Source: Streptomyces spiroverticillatus (GTDB taxonomy: Bacteria; Actinomycetota; Actinomycetes; Streptomycetales; Streptomycetaceae). Taken from it: 64,000 nucleotides of DNA. The stretch spans positions 74,390 to 138,389 of the forward strand of contig BMUX01000016.1 of assembly GCA_014650415.1 (NCBI GenBank), written 5' to 3'. Shown piece after piece: positions 8,499 to 17,180 of this stretch; positions within the stretch are counted from its first letter, which is position 1; every line of letters starts with the position of its first letter. The notes under the pieces were generated by a model. That model was not told where the DNA came from and did not search any database. It saw only the letters and a program-made list of their open reading frames with translations. Made by a program: the position numbers and the translations under genes.

Positions 8499-9325
8499 CG
8501 GACGCAGCGGCCCTTCCCGGGCAGCCGCGCGGCGGAGTCCTCTCCGGGCGGGCCACCGCCCGAGCGGTCAACGTGCTGGCCCCGAACCCTTCCGCGATGA
8601 CCCTGGACGGCACGAACACGTGGATCGTGTCCGAGCCGGACTCCGACCTGGCCGTCGTCGTGGATCCGGGTCCCTTGGACGACGTACACCTGCGGGCGGT
8701 GATCGACACCGCGGAGAAGGCGGGCAAGCGGGTCGCGCTGACCCTGCTGACGCACGGGCACCCGGACCACGCGGAGGGCGCCGCGCGGTTCGCGGAGCTG
8801 ACCCGGACCAAGGTGCGGGCGCTGGACCCGGCGCTGCGGCTCGGGGACGAGGGGCTGGGCGCCGGGGACGTGATCACCACCGGCGGAGTCGAGATGCGGG
8901 TGGTGCCCACGCCGGGGCACACCGCCGACTCCCTCTGCTTCCATCTGCCCGCCGATCAGGCCGTGTTGACGGGGGACACGGTCCTGGGGCGGGGCACCAC
9001 CGTGGTGGCCCATCCGGACGGCCGGCTCGGGGACTACCTGGACTCGCTGCGGCGGCTGCGGTCGCTGACGGTGGACGACGGGGTGCGGCTCGTGCTGCCC
9101 GGGCACGGGCCCGTCCTGGACGACGCGCAGGGCGCGATCGAGTTCTACCTGGCGCACCGGGCGAGCAGGCTGGCGCAGGTGGAGACGGCGGTGGAGAACG
9201 GGCACGTGAGTGCGTCCGAGGTGGTGGCGCATGTCTACGCGGACGTGGACCGGTCGTTGTGGCCGGCGGCGGAACTCTCCGTGCGGGCGCAGTTGGCGTA
9301 TCTGCGCGAGCACGGCCTGATCTGA
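8495..9325 (+). CDS. MBL-fold metallo-hydrolase, LACTB2-like
   Basis: A 276-residue hydrolase with the metal site THGHPDHAEG (HxHxDH), the PTPGHTADSLCF histidine, the GDTVLG aspartate and the PGHGPVL histidine. The C-terminal 60 residues (ASEVVAHVYADV to YLREHGLI) form the winged-helix tail of the LACTB2/glyoxalase II-like clade, whose best studied members act as endoribonucleases or thioesterases. The ATG at 8495 sits in an ATGA overlap with the Nudix gene and fits the family N-terminus; much longer open reading upstream is the Nudix gene in another frame. Confidence 0.9.
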   Translation: MTDAAALPGQPRGGVLSGRATARAVNVLAPNPSAMTLDGTNTWIVSEPDSDLAVVVDPGPLDDVHLRAVIDTAEKAGKRVALTLLTHGHPDHAEGAARFAELTRTKVRALDPALRLGDEGLGAGDVITTGGVEMRVVPTPGHTADSLCFHLPADQAVLTGDTVLGRGTTVVAHPDGRLGDYLDSLRRLRSLTVDDGVRLVLPGHGPVLDDAQGAIEFYLAHRASRLAQVETAVENGHVSASEVVAHVYADVDRSLWPAAELSVRAQLAYLREHGLI

Positions 9326-9420
9326 GCCGAACCGGCGTTCCTTCCCTGTGCAGTTCACAAGCTGCGAGGGCTCAAAGGCCCACCGACCTGCGTAACTCCG
9401 GTACTGCGCACTGCGGTTCC

Positions 9421-10251
9421 TCAGTACGGCCGAGGGGTCTTCCTGCCGTGGACTGCGATGTATTCGGTCGCCAGCCACGGGCCGAAATCCTCGGTGTACA
9501 TACGGAGAACGGCCGGGTCCGCCGAAGGGTTCCCGGCCGCCTCCGCTATTTTCCGCATCGTGTCTCCCCGCTCCGGGTAATACCGGGCGAAAACCTCGGC
9601 GGATTCGGCGAGTTCGCTGGTGAAGCGGCCCCAGCGGGGCATGACGAGGGTCAGGCCGGTACGTACGAGACGACGGGAGAAATTCCGGTCGAGCCGCCGG
9701 AATTCCTCCTCCGAACGGGCCGAGGCCAGAAGTTCCCGCCAGCGCGGCAGCACGTCGATCAGGTCCCCGTTGGTCTCCCGGGCCAGCAGCCCGTCGGGCC
9801 GGTAGCGGGGCAGCCGTTCGCCGAGGTCGGGCCCGATCAGCGGTGTGCAGAGGCAGGCGACGAACCAGCCCATGTCGTACCGCTCCAGCTCGCTCGTCAG
9901 CACCGCCTCGCCGAAGAGCAGCTCGCCCACGCCGTCGATCTGCGGGAACCGTGCGTCGAGCGCCTCGCCGATCCGGCGCGCGTCCGCCCGGTCGGCCTCC
10001 GTCGGCTCGGCGTGCAGGGCCAGCAGGACGTCCAGGTCGGACCGGCCGGGGCGGGCCGTGCCGCGCGGTACGGAACCGTACAGATAGGCACTGTGCAGCC
10101 GGTCCGGGCCGAATTCCGTCGCCACGCGCGCGCGGAGTGCCGCGACGACGGGCCGGAACTCCTCCTGGACCCGGTCCAGGGAGCCTTCGCGCTCGATGTA
10201 CGGGTGGCCGGGACGAGGTCCCCCGAATTCCCCCATGCTCGCCATGTGCAT
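9421..10251 (-). CDS. Nucleotidyltransferase-domain protein
   Basis: A 276-residue protein of the polymerase-beta nucleotidyltransferase fold. The core motif is GSVPRGTARPGRSDLDVLLAL, with the G-S-x(n)-D-x-D metal-binding pattern, as in aminoglycoside adenylyltransferases and related unassigned enzymes. No C-terminal antibiotic-binding signature is recognisable, so resistance is not claimed. The ATG at 10251 is preceded by GGAG at eight bases; ATGs at residues 3 and 6 are alternatives. It faces the MBL-fold gene convergently and the SPFH gene divergently. Confidence 0.8.
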   Translation of the reverse strand: MHMASMGEFGGPRPGHPYIEREGSLDRVQEEFRPVVAALRARVATEFGPDRLHSAYLYGSVPRGTARPGRSDLDVLLALHAEPTEADRADARRIGEALDARFPQIDGVGELLFGEAVLTSELERYDMGWFVACLCTPLIGPDLGERLPRYRPDGLLARETNGDLIDVLPRWRELLASARSEEEFRRLDRNFSRRLVRTGLTLVMPRWGRFTSELAESAEVFARYYPERGDTMRKIAEAAGNPSADPAVLRMYTEDFGPWLATEYIAVHGRKTPRPY

Positions 10252-10317
10252 GCCTTACGCTCCGCCTACATCGGGCCTACAGAGGCATGATGACCGCTGT
10301 TCCTGGGGGGAACCACT

Positions 10318-11196
10318 GTGTTTGTGCTGTCCATCCTGCTCGTCCTCACCGCCGTGGTGCTCTATTTCGTGGGCCGCGCGCAGGGCACCCGAGGCCTGAA
10401 GGTCGGTGCGGCGGGTGCGCTGCTCGCGGGGCTGATCGCGGGGATTTCGAGCTGTCTGTACGTCATGAGCGCGTACGAGGTCGGAGTGCCGGTCACCTTC
10501 GGCAAGGTCGGCGGGCCGATGGTGTCGGGGATGCACCTGCGGTCGCCCTTCACGACCGTCACGTCCTTCTCCACCCGGCCCGTCGACCTCAACCTGTCCG
10601 ACAAGGACGTCGTCGAGGTCCGCTCCTCGCAGGGCGGGGTCATGGAGGTCGAGCTGACCGTGAAGTGGGCGGTGACCCCGGACAAGGTCGTCGAGCTGTA
10701 CCGCCTCGCGGGCAGCGAGGAGTCCGTGCAGACGCGTCTGGTGCAGCCGGACAGCCGGGAGATCATCCGCAACGTGTTCGCCCGGCACACGAGCGAGCAG
10801 GGCTACTCCTCGGCCCGCGAGAAGATCAACGCCGAGATCGGCGAGCTGATCAAGGAAAGGCTCGCCCCGCGCGGCATCGCGGTCGCCGCCGTCAACCTGC
10901 GCAACGTGAAGCCCTCCACGCAGCTCCAGAGCCAGATCGACCGCAAGATCCAGCAGCAGCAGGCCACCGAGCGGGCCGAGGAGGCGACCAAGACGGCCAC
11001 CGCCGAGGCCAAGCGCCGCAAGATCGAGGCCGAGGGCATCGCGCAGGCCAACCGCATCCTGAACAACTCGCTCAGCGACAAGGTGCTCGCGAACCAGTGC
11101 ATCGAGGCCTACAAGGAGGCCGCCCAGAAGCACCCCGTGTACGCCGTCCCCTGCGGCTCCGGCAGCAAGACACCGGTGATCGTGGGCAAGGACTGA
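10318..11196 (+). CDS. SPFH/Band 7 (stomatin-prohibitin) membrane protein
   Basis: A 292-residue protein with two N-terminal membrane segments (about residues 3-18 and 26-46) followed by an SPFH domain (VGVPVTFGKVGGPMVSGMHL onward) and a long charged coiled coil (IDRKIQQQQATERAEEATK). Such proteins oligomerise in membrane microdomains and scaffold proteases or other membrane complexes. It has a GTG start with GGGGGGA six bases upstream. It stands alone, divergent from the nucleotidyltransferase, and ends at a hairpin shared with crp. Confidence 0.88.
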   Translation: MFVLSILLVLTAVVLYFVGRAQGTRGLKVGAAGALLAGLIAGISSCLYVMSAYEVGVPVTFGKVGGPMVSGMHLRSPFTTVTSFSTRPVDLNLSDKDVVEVRSSQGGVMEVELTVKWAVTPDKVVELYRLAGSEESVQTRLVQPDSREIIRNVFARHTSEQGYSSAREKINAEIGELIKERLAPRGIAVAAVNLRNVKPSTQLQSQIDRKIQQQQATERAEEATKTATAEAKRRKIEAEGIAQANRILNNSLSDKVLANQCIEAYKEAAQKHPVYAVPCGSGSKTPVIVGKD

Positions 11197-11265
11197 GCAC
11201 CGTCGGGAGCCCGCACCGCCGAAAACGGGGCACTGTCGCTCGCGAAAACGGGGCACCGTAACGCC

Positions 11266-11304
11266 GGAACGGGCGGCACCCTCGGTGAGGGTGCCGCCCG
11301 TTCC
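11266..11304. terminator. Bidirectional terminator between the SPFH gene and crp
   Basis: A perfect 18-bp stem (11266-11283 / 11287-11304) with a GGT loop lies between convergent genes. Just upstream, GAAAACGGGGCAC is repeated at 11221-11233 and 11243-11255. Confidence 0.88.
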
Positions 11305-11322
11305 GTACAAACAGCTACAGCG

Positions 11323-11997
11323 TCAGCGCGAGCGCTTCGCCAGCCGCTCCACGTCCAGCAGGATCACGGCCCGCGCCTCCAGGCGCAGCCAGCCGCGGCC
11401 CGCGAAGTCCGCGAGCGCCTTGTTGACCGTCTCGCGGGAGGCGCCGACCAGCTGGGCCAGCTCTTCCTGCGTCAGGTCGTGCACCACGTGGATGCCCTCC
11501 TCGGACTGCACGCCGAAGCGGCGCGACAGGTCCAGGAGCGCACGGGCCACACGGCCGGGCACGTCGGAGAAGACCAGGTCGGACATCTGGTCGTTGGTCT
11601 TGCGCAGCCGGCGGGCCACCGCGCGCAGCAGCGCGGTCGCGACCTCCGGGCGTACGTTCAGCCAGGGCTGGAGGTCGCCGTGGCCGAGGCCCAGCAGCTT
11701 GACCTCGGTCAGCGCCGTCGAGGTGGCGGTGCGCGGGCCCGGGTCGAACAGCGACAGTTCGCCGATCAGCTCACCGGGGCCGAGGACGGCCAGCATGTTC
11801 TCCCGGCCGTCGGGGGAGGTGCGGTGCAGCTTCACCTTGCCCTCGGTCACCACATAGAGGCGGTCACCGGGGTCGCCCTCGTGGAACAGGGCGTCACCGC
11901 GTGCGAGGGTCACCTCGCTCATGGAGGCGCGCAGCTCCGCGGCCTGCTCGTCATCGAGCGCCGCGAAGAGCGGGGCGCGCCGCAGAACGTCGTCCAC
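11323..11997 (-). CDS. crp: Crp, cyclic nucleotide-binding transcription regulator
   Basis: A 224-residue Crp/Fnr-family regulator: N-terminal cyclic nucleotide-binding barrel (FHEGDPGDRLYVV; phosphate cassette GELSLFDPGPRTAT) and C-terminal winged helix (LTQEELAQLVGASRETVNKA). It matches S. coelicolor Crp (SCO3571), which affects spore germination, development and precursor supply for antibiotics. The GTG at 11995-11997 is preceded by AAGGAGAG at the right distance and gives VDDVLRRAPLF, the known N-terminus; the longer open frame is not used. It is divergent from nth. Confidence 0.95.
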   Translation of the reverse strand: MDDVLRRAPLFAALDDEQAAELRASMSEVTLARGDALFHEGDPGDRLYVVTEGKVKLHRTSPDGRENMLAVLGPGELIGELSLFDPGPRTATSTALTEVKLLGLGHGDLQPWLNVRPEVATALLRAVARRLRKTNDQMSDLVFSDVPGRVARALLDLSRRFGVQSEEGIHVVHDLTQEELAQLVGASRETVNKALADFAGRGWLRLEARAVILLDVERLAKRSR

Positions 11998-12160
11998 GTG
12001 TTCTCTCCTTGTCGACCTGCTCAGGGGAACCTGGGTCCCCATGATGCCGGACGGTAAAACAGTGCGATCAATCACTTCAATCACCAAGGATGACTTACAA
12101 CCGGGCCAGGTCGCGCTTCAGGGGGCTGATTGGGTACGCATTGGGCTGCGGCCCGGGCGG

Positions 12161-12183
12161 ATGTCAGTGGCTGCGCCTAGGCT
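12161..12183 (+). promoter_or_regulatory. PafBC-type DNA-damage promoter of nth
   Basis: ATGTCAGTG (one base from TTGTCAGTG), exactly 8 bases, then TAGGCT. This is the RecA-independent damage promoter layout (TTGTCRGTG-N8-TAnnnT) known from mycobacteria. The GTG start follows six bases later, so the transcript would be leaderless. It drives a base-excision repair gene. Confidence 0.72.
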
Positions 12184-12189
12184 GGACGG

Positions 12190-13230
12190 GTGTCCAACAA
12201 GCCGGTGAGAGCGCAGGTCAAGGGGGCCGGGCAGGTGGCAGCAAGTCGTAATTCCGCTGTGGGCGAACAGGCTGCGGCGAGGCCTCGGAAGGCCGCCGAA
12301 TCGGTCGGCGCGACGCCGTCCGGACCGGCCGCGGCGAAGAAAGCGCCGGTCAAGAAGGCGGCCGCCGCCAAGGCTCCGGCCAAGAAGGCGGCCGCCGCCC
12401 CAGCTCCGGCCACCAGGCCCCCCGCCAAGAAGCCCAAGCCCAAACCCGAGTCCCACCTCGCCATGGTCCGCCGCGCCCGCAAGATCAACCGCGAGCTGGC
12501 CGAGGTCTACCCGTACGCCCACCCCGAGCTGGACTTCGAGAACCCCTTCCAGCTCCTGGTCGCCACGGTCCTCTCCGCCCAGACCACCGACCTGCGCGTC
12601 AACCAGACCACCCCCGCCCTCTTCGACGCCTACCCGACGCCCGAGGACATGGCCGCGGCGGTCCCCGAGGAGCTGGAGGAGATCATCCGGCCGACGGGCT
12701 TCTTCCGCGCCAAGGCGAGGTCCCTGCTGGGCCTCTCCACGGCCCTGCGGGACAACTTCGGCGGCGAGGTGCCCGGCCGCATCGAGGACCTGGTCACCCT
12801 GCCGGGAGTGGGCCGCAAGACCGCCAACGTCGTCCTCGGCAACTACTTCGGCGTCCCCGGAATCACCGTCGACACCCACTTCGGACGCCTGGTGCGACGC
12901 TGGAAGTGGACCGACGAGGAGGACCCGGTGAAGGTCGAGGCGGTGGTCGCCGAGATCTTCCCGAAGAGCGAGTGGACGATGCTCTCGCACCGGGTCGTCT
13001 TCCACGGCCGCCGGATCTGCCACTCCCGCAAGCCCGCCTGCGGCGCCTGCCCGATCGCCCCGCTGTGCCCGTCGTACGGAGAGGGCGAGACGGACCCGGA
13101 GAAGGCCGAGAAGCTCCTGAAGTACGAGAAGGGCGGCTACCCGGGACAGCGGCTGAAGCCCCCGCAGTCCTACCTGGACGCGGGCGGCAAGTCGGCGCCG
13201 CCGATGGGAGCGGCCCCGGCCGGAAAGTGA
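12190..13230 (+). CDS. nth: Endonuclease III with Lys/Ala-rich N-terminal tail
   Basis: A 346-residue DNA glycosylase/AP lyase for oxidised pyrimidines. The helix-hairpin-helix LPGVGRKTA holds catalytic Lys210, the conserved Asp is D228 (TVDTHFGRL) and the [4Fe-4S] ligands are C277, C284, C287 and C293. The first 88 or so residues are not part of the enzyme: a Lys/Ala/Pro-rich stretch (KKAPVKK, KAPAKKAA repeats) like the tails of HupS and TopA, likely to bind DNA. The GTG start at 12190 is leaderless, six bases after TAGGCT. The promoter has a PafBC-like element. Confidence 0.93.
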   Translation: MSNKPVRAQVKGAGQVAASRNSAVGEQAAARPRKAAESVGATPSGPAAAKKAPVKKAAAAKAPAKKAAAAPAPATRPPAKKPKPKPESHLAMVRRARKINRELAEVYPYAHPELDFENPFQLLVATVLSAQTTDLRVNQTTPALFDAYPTPEDMAAAVPEELEEIIRPTGFFRAKARSLLGLSTALRDNFGGEVPGRIEDLVTLPGVGRKTANVVLGNYFGVPGITVDTHFGRLVRRWKWTDEEDPVKVEAVVAEIFPKSEWTMLSHRVVFHGRRICHSRKPACGACPIAPLCPSYGEGETDPEKAEKLLKYEKGGYPGQRLKPPQSYLDAGGKSAPPMGAAPAGK

Positions 13231-13320
13231 CCTTCGCCGGTCCCCGGATTGAGGGAACGACGGCTGAATGCGGAACGATCGTGACGGGGGCGGACGTTGG
13301 GAGAGCACGGGGGTGTGGCG

Positions 13321-14100
13321 ATGACACGGACGGATGCGGCGGGAGCCGCGAGTGAGACGTACGGCAAGGCGTACGCAAAGGGCCCAGCGGCCGGCAAGGC
13401 GTACGCGAACGGCTCGACGGAGGCCACCGGCCAGCCCGTCGTCGTCAGCGACCACGGACTGCCCGGCTGGCTCGATCCGGTCGCCGAGGTGGCCCGCAGC
13501 GTCCGCCCCGAGCAGCTGAGCGCGTTCCTGCCGCCCAAGAGCGGCGACGGGCGCCAGTCGGCCGTCCTGGTCCTCTTCGGCGAGGGTCCGCAGGGGCCCG
13601 AGCTGCTGCTGATGGAGCGGGCCGGCAGCCTGCGCTCGCACGCCGGGCAGATCTCCTTCCCCGGCGGCGCCCTCGACCCCGAGGACGGCGACCCGGAGAC
13701 CACGGGCCCGCTGCGGGCCGCCCTCCGGGAGGCCGAGGAGGAGACCGGGCTCGATCCCTCGGGCGTCCAGGTCTTCGGGGTGCTGCCGCGCCTGTACATC
13801 CCCGTCAGCGGCTTCGTGGTGACCCCGGTGCTGGGCTGGTGGCGCGAGCCGAGCCCGTTCGGCGCCGTCGACCAGGGCGAGACCGCGCACGTCTTCACGG
13901 TCCCGGTGGCGCAGCTCACGGACCCGGCGACCCGGGCCACCAGCGTGCACCCGCGCGGCCACCGCGGCCCGGCCTTCTTGCTGGAGCACGGGCTGCTGTG
14001 GGGTTTCACGGCCGGAGTGGTGGACAAGGTCCTGCACTACGCGGGCTGGGAGCGGCCCTGGGACCGTTCCCGCGAGGTCCCGCTCGACTGGCACGCATGA
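13321..14100 (+). CDS. Nudix hydrolase, CoA pyrophosphatase-like
   Basis: A 259-residue protein with a Nudix box beginning GGALDPEDGD and ending LREAEEETGLD. The preceding GSLRSHAGQISFPGG is the extended signature of the NUDT7/YeaB coenzyme A diphosphatase group, so cleavage of CoA or a related nucleotide is the best guess. The first 45 residues are a Gly/Ala/Lys-rich extension outside the domain. The ATG at 13321 was preferred to the TTG at 13297 and the GTG at 13315. It probably shares a transcript with nth upstream and the protease gene downstream (22 bases). Confidence 0.85.
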   Translation: MTRTDAAGAASETYGKAYAKGPAAGKAYANGSTEATGQPVVVSDHGLPGWLDPVAEVARSVRPEQLSAFLPPKSGDGRQSAVLVLFGEGPQGPELLLMERAGSLRSHAGQISFPGGALDPEDGDPETTGPLRAALREAEEETGLDPSGVQVFGVLPRLYIPVSGFVVTPVLGWWREPSPFGAVDQGETAHVFTVPVAQLTDPATRATSVHPRGHRGPAFLLEHGLLWGFTAGVVDKVLHYAGWERPWDRSREVPLDWHA

Positions 14101-14122
14101 CGGACATGACAGGGTGGCGGGC

Positions 14123-15328
14123 GTGAACGTCCTGGACATTGTGTTGCTGGTCGCTGCCGTGTGGTTCGCGATCATCGGGTACCGCCAGGGATTCGTCGTC
14201 GGCGTGCTGTCGGTGATCGGGTTCCTCGGCGGCGGTCTTGTCGCGGTCTATCTGCTGCCGGTCATCTGGGGGTGGTTCGACGAGGGCTCCTCCCTCGGCG
14301 ACTCCACCACCGGAATCCTGGTGGCGGTCGTGATCGTGATCGTCTGCGCCTCCGTGGGGCAGGCCTTCACCACCCACCTGGGCAACAAACTCCGCAGACA
14401 CATCACCTGGTCGCCCGCCCGCGCCCTGGACGCGACCGGCGGTGCGCTGGTCAACGTCGTGGCGATGCTGCTGGTGGCCTGGCTGATCGGCTCCGCCCTC
14501 GCGGGCTCCTCGCTGCCCACCCTCGGCAAGGAGGTGCGCGGCTCCAAGGTGCTCCTCGGGGTGGACCGGGTGGTGCCCGGCCAGGCCGCGAGCTGGTTCG
14601 ACGACTTCAGTTCCGTCCTCGCGCAGAATGGTTTCCCGCAGGTCTTCAGCCCGTTCTCGAACGAGCCGATCACCGAGGTCCTGCCCCCCGACCCGAAGCT
14701 CGCGGGCAGCCCGGTGGCGGCCCGCGCCAAGCAGTCCATCGTGAAGGTCGTCGGTACGGCGCCGAGCTGCGGCAAGGTCCTGGAGGGCACCGGCTTCGTG
14801 TTCTCCGAACGCCGCGTCATGACGAACGCGCACGTGGTGGGCGGCGTCAGCGAGCCGACCGTACAGATCGGCGGCGAGGGCAAGCTGTACGACGCGAAGG
14901 TCGTCCTCTACGACTGGCAGCGCGACATCGCCGTCCTGGACGTTCCCGAGCTGCAGGCCAAGCCGCTGGAGTTCATCGGCAAGGACGCCCGCAGCGGCGA
15001 CGGCGCGATCGTCGCCGGCTTCCCCGAGAACGGCTCGTACGACGTCCGCTCGGCCCGCGTCCGCGGCCGGATCAACGCCAAGGGCCCCGACATCTACCAC
15101 CGCGACACGGTCCGCCGCGACGTCTACTCGCTGTACGCGACGGTCCGCCAGGGCAATTCCGGCGGCCCGCTGCTGACCCCCGAGGGCAAGGTGTACGGCG
15201 TCGTCTTCGCCAAGTCCCTGGACGACCCGGAGACCGGTTACGCGCTGACCGCCGACGAGATCAAGGACGACATCCGCCAGGGCCGCACGGCCAACCAGCA
15301 GGTGGACAGCCAGGGCTGCGCGCTCTGA
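14123..15328 (+). CDS. MarP-type membrane serine protease (CvpA plus trypsin-like domain)
   Basis: A 401-residue protein with four N-terminal transmembrane helices of the CvpA type (residues 1-110) and an extracytoplasmic chymotrypsin-fold protease. The catalytic triad is readable as H237 (TNAHVVGG), D268 (QRDIAVLDV) and S346 (GNSGGPLL). The mycobacterial homologue MarP protects against acid and oxidative stress by activating a periplasmic peptidoglycan hydrolase. The GTG at 14123 gives the usual NVLDIVLLV start; a GTG at 14114 is possible. It follows the Nudix gene by 22 bases and is probably co-transcribed. Confidence 0.92.
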   Translation: MNVLDIVLLVAAVWFAIIGYRQGFVVGVLSVIGFLGGGLVAVYLLPVIWGWFDEGSSLGDSTTGILVAVVIVIVCASVGQAFTTHLGNKLRRHITWSPARALDATGGALVNVVAMLLVAWLIGSALAGSSLPTLGKEVRGSKVLLGVDRVVPGQAASWFDDFSSVLAQNGFPQVFSPFSNEPITEVLPPDPKLAGSPVAARAKQSIVKVVGTAPSCGKVLEGTGFVFSERRVMTNAHVVGGVSEPTVQIGGEGKLYDAKVVLYDWQRDIAVLDVPELQAKPLEFIGKDARSGDGAIVAGFPENGSYDVRSARVRGRINAKGPDIYHRDTVRRDVYSLYATVRQGNSGGPLLTPEGKVYGVVFAKSLDDPETGYALTADEIKDDIRQGRTANQQVDSQGCAL

Positions 15329-15375
15329 CCGGCCGCCGCCCCAGCCCGAGACGTACGACCCGAAAGGCCACGAGC

Positions 15376-16788
15376 ATGCGTCTGACGATCCTGGGCGGTG
15401 GCGGCTTCCGCGTCCCGCTGGTGTACGGAGCGCTGCTGCGCGACCGTGCCGAGGGCCGCGTCACCCACCTCACCCTGTACGACCTGGACCCGGCCCGGCT
15501 GGCCGCCATCGCCCGGGTGCTGCGGGACCAGGCGGCCCGCGCCCGCGCCGAGGGCGTCCTTGACGCCCCCGAGGTCACCGTCACCACCGACCTCGACGAG
15601 GCGCTGCGCGGCGCCGACTTCGTCTTCTCCGCGATCCGGGTCGGCGGGCTCGAAGGCCGGGCCGCCGACGAGCGGATCGCGCTGGCCGAGGGGGTGCTGG
15701 GCCAGGAGACCGTCGGCGCGGGCGGCATCGCGTACGGACTGCGGACGATCCCCGTGGCCGTCGACATCGCCCGCCGGGTGGCCCGCCTGGCGCCCGACGC
15801 CTGGGTCATCAACTTCACCAACCCGGCCGGCCTGGTCACCGAGGCCATGGCCCGCCACCTGGGCGAGCGCGTCATCGGCATCTGCGACTCCCCGGTGGGC
15901 CTCGCCCGCCGCGTCGCGCGCACCCTCGGCGTCGCCGACCCCGCCTCGGCGCGCATCGACTACGTCGGCCTCAACCACCTGGGCTGGCTGCGCGGACTGT
16001 ACGTCGACGACCGCGACGTACTGCCCGGTCTCTTCGCCGACGACACGACGCTGACCTCCTTCGAGGAGGGCCGCCTCTTCGGCGCGGACTGGCTGCGCTC
16101 CCTGGGCTCCGTCCCCAACGAGTACCTGCACTACTACTACTTCAACCGCGAGGCGGTCACCGCCTACCAGCAGGCGAAGCAGACCCGCGGCGCCTTCCTC
16201 CGCGACCAGCAGGCGCGCTTCTACGAGGCCCTGGCGACCGGGGCGGACCAGGCGACCGGGGCGGACCAGGAAAGGCCCGGAGCCGCCTGGGACGCCTGGG
16301 ACCGCACGAGGGCCGAGCGCGAGGCCGCGTACATGGCGGAGAACCGGGAGGCGGCGGGCGCGGGCGAGCGCGCCGAGGACGACCTGGAGTCCGGTGGGTA
16401 CGAGTACGTGGCGCTGGCCCTGATGCGGGCCGTCGCGCGCGACGAGAGCACCACGCTGATCCTCAACGTCCGCAACGCCCGCCCCGGCGGCGGCCGCGTG
16501 CTCGACGTACTCGACGAGACAGCCGTGGTCGAGGTCCCGTGCCTGGTCGACGCGACCGGGGCCCACCCTCTGGCGGTCTCGCAGCTCACCGGGCACGAGG
16601 CGGGCCTGGTGGCCGCCGTGAAGGCCGTGGAGAGGTGCGTGCTGGCCGCGGGGGAGAGCGGATCGCGCCGGGAGGCGGTGAAGGCGTTCGCCCTGCACCC
16701 GCTCGTCGACTCGGTCCAGGTGGCGCGCAGGCTGCTGGAGGGCTACCGGGGCGCTCACCCGGGACTCGGCTATCTCCGGAAGGACTGA
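15376..16788 (+). CDS. Glycoside hydrolase family 4 (6-phospho-beta-glucosidase type)
   Basis: A 470-residue NAD- and metal-dependent glycosidase. It opens with the Rossmann motif LTILGGGGFRVPLVYGAL, then VVINFTNPAGLVTEAM and ICDSPVGLARR, with the family Cys/His metal site in GICDSP and VGLNHLGWLRG. GH4 enzymes hydrolyse glycosides by NAD-dependent oxidation at C3; the 6-phospho-beta-glucosidase subgroup is the closest by overall pattern. An 18-bp in-frame tandem duplication (16233-16268) repeats ATGADQ in a surface loop. It lies 47 bases after the protease gene. No sugar transporter is adjacent. Confidence 0.9.
   Translation: MRLTILGGGGFRVPLVYGALLRDRAEGRVTHLTLYDLDPARLAAIARVLRDQAARARAEGVLDAPEVTVTTDLDEALRGADFVFSAIRVGGLEGRAADERIALAEGVLGQETVGAGGIAYGLRTIPVAVDIARRVARLAPDAWVINFTNPAGLVTEAMARHLGERVIGICDSPVGLARRVARTLGVADPASARIDYVGLNHLGWLRGLYVDDRDVLPGLFADDTTLTSFEEGRLFGADWLRSLGSVPNEYLHYYYFNREAVTAYQQAKQTRGAFLRDQQARFYEALATGADQATGADQERPGAAWDAWDRTRAEREAAYMAENREAAGAGERAEDDLESGGYEYVALALMRAVARDESTTLILNVRNARPGGGRVLDVLDETAVVEVPCLVDATGAHPLAVSQLTGHEAGLVAAVKAVERCVLAAGESGSRREAVKAFALHPLVDSVQVARRLLEGYRGAHPGLGYLRKD
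16233..16268 (+). repeat. In-frame 18-bp tandem duplication in the GH4 gene
   Basis: GGCGACCGGGGCGGACCA occurs twice back to back and adds six residues (ATGADQ) without breaking the frame, probably a recent slippage event. Confidence 0.85.
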
Positions 16789-17180
16789 CGCGAAAGCGCC
16801 GGACCGACCGAGGACTCCGAGGTGTCAGCTCCGCTGATGCCTCAGCCGCGCCGACATCCACCGGGCGCGGCGCCGCAGGATACGGGGAATGCCGATCGCC
16901 GTGCCGGGGTGTTGATGGCCCTCATTGTGGGGGCGTCCCCTCTCGTAGGCGATCGGCGTCGTTGCCGAGCGGCGGTTGCGTGCTGCGTCACCGTAGTCGT
17001 GCGTCCAGCCCATACCTCGACGTCTGCCCGGGCCCCAAGGTCGATAATCGCCTGACGGTCCGCCAATTGGCCTATGCGGGAGGCAATTGGCAGTTCGTAG
17101 GACAAGTGTTCCCCTGTGGTCCCCGGCAGTCCCCCGTGGTCCCCGGCAGTCCGCGGCAGCCCCCGCAGGGGGTCCCGGTT
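16789..17180. other. 392-base gap with conflicting short frames and a 20-bp tandem repeat
   Basis: No confident gene. Composition is less GC-rich than the surroundings at about 16920-17110. On the minus strand one frame opens SYELPIASRIGQLADRQAI (near 17105-17010) and another continues better in the second half (THDYGDAARNRRSATTPIAY, ending 16825), as if a small gene had been frameshifted. GTGGTCCCCGGCAGTCC is repeated at 17116-17132 and 17136-17152, and a short CCCCC/GGGGG hairpin (17160-17172) sits just after the hydrolase stop. Confidence 0.4.

Noticed and set aside
9421..10251. Aminoglycoside resistance gene
   Set aside because: Only the general nucleotidyltransferase core is visible. 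No drug-binding C-terminal signature or mobile context supports resistance.
16822..17055. Plus-strand 77-codon frame after the GH4 gene
   Set aside because: Codon bias is wrong for this genome and the minus-strand remnants in the same place look more protein-like.
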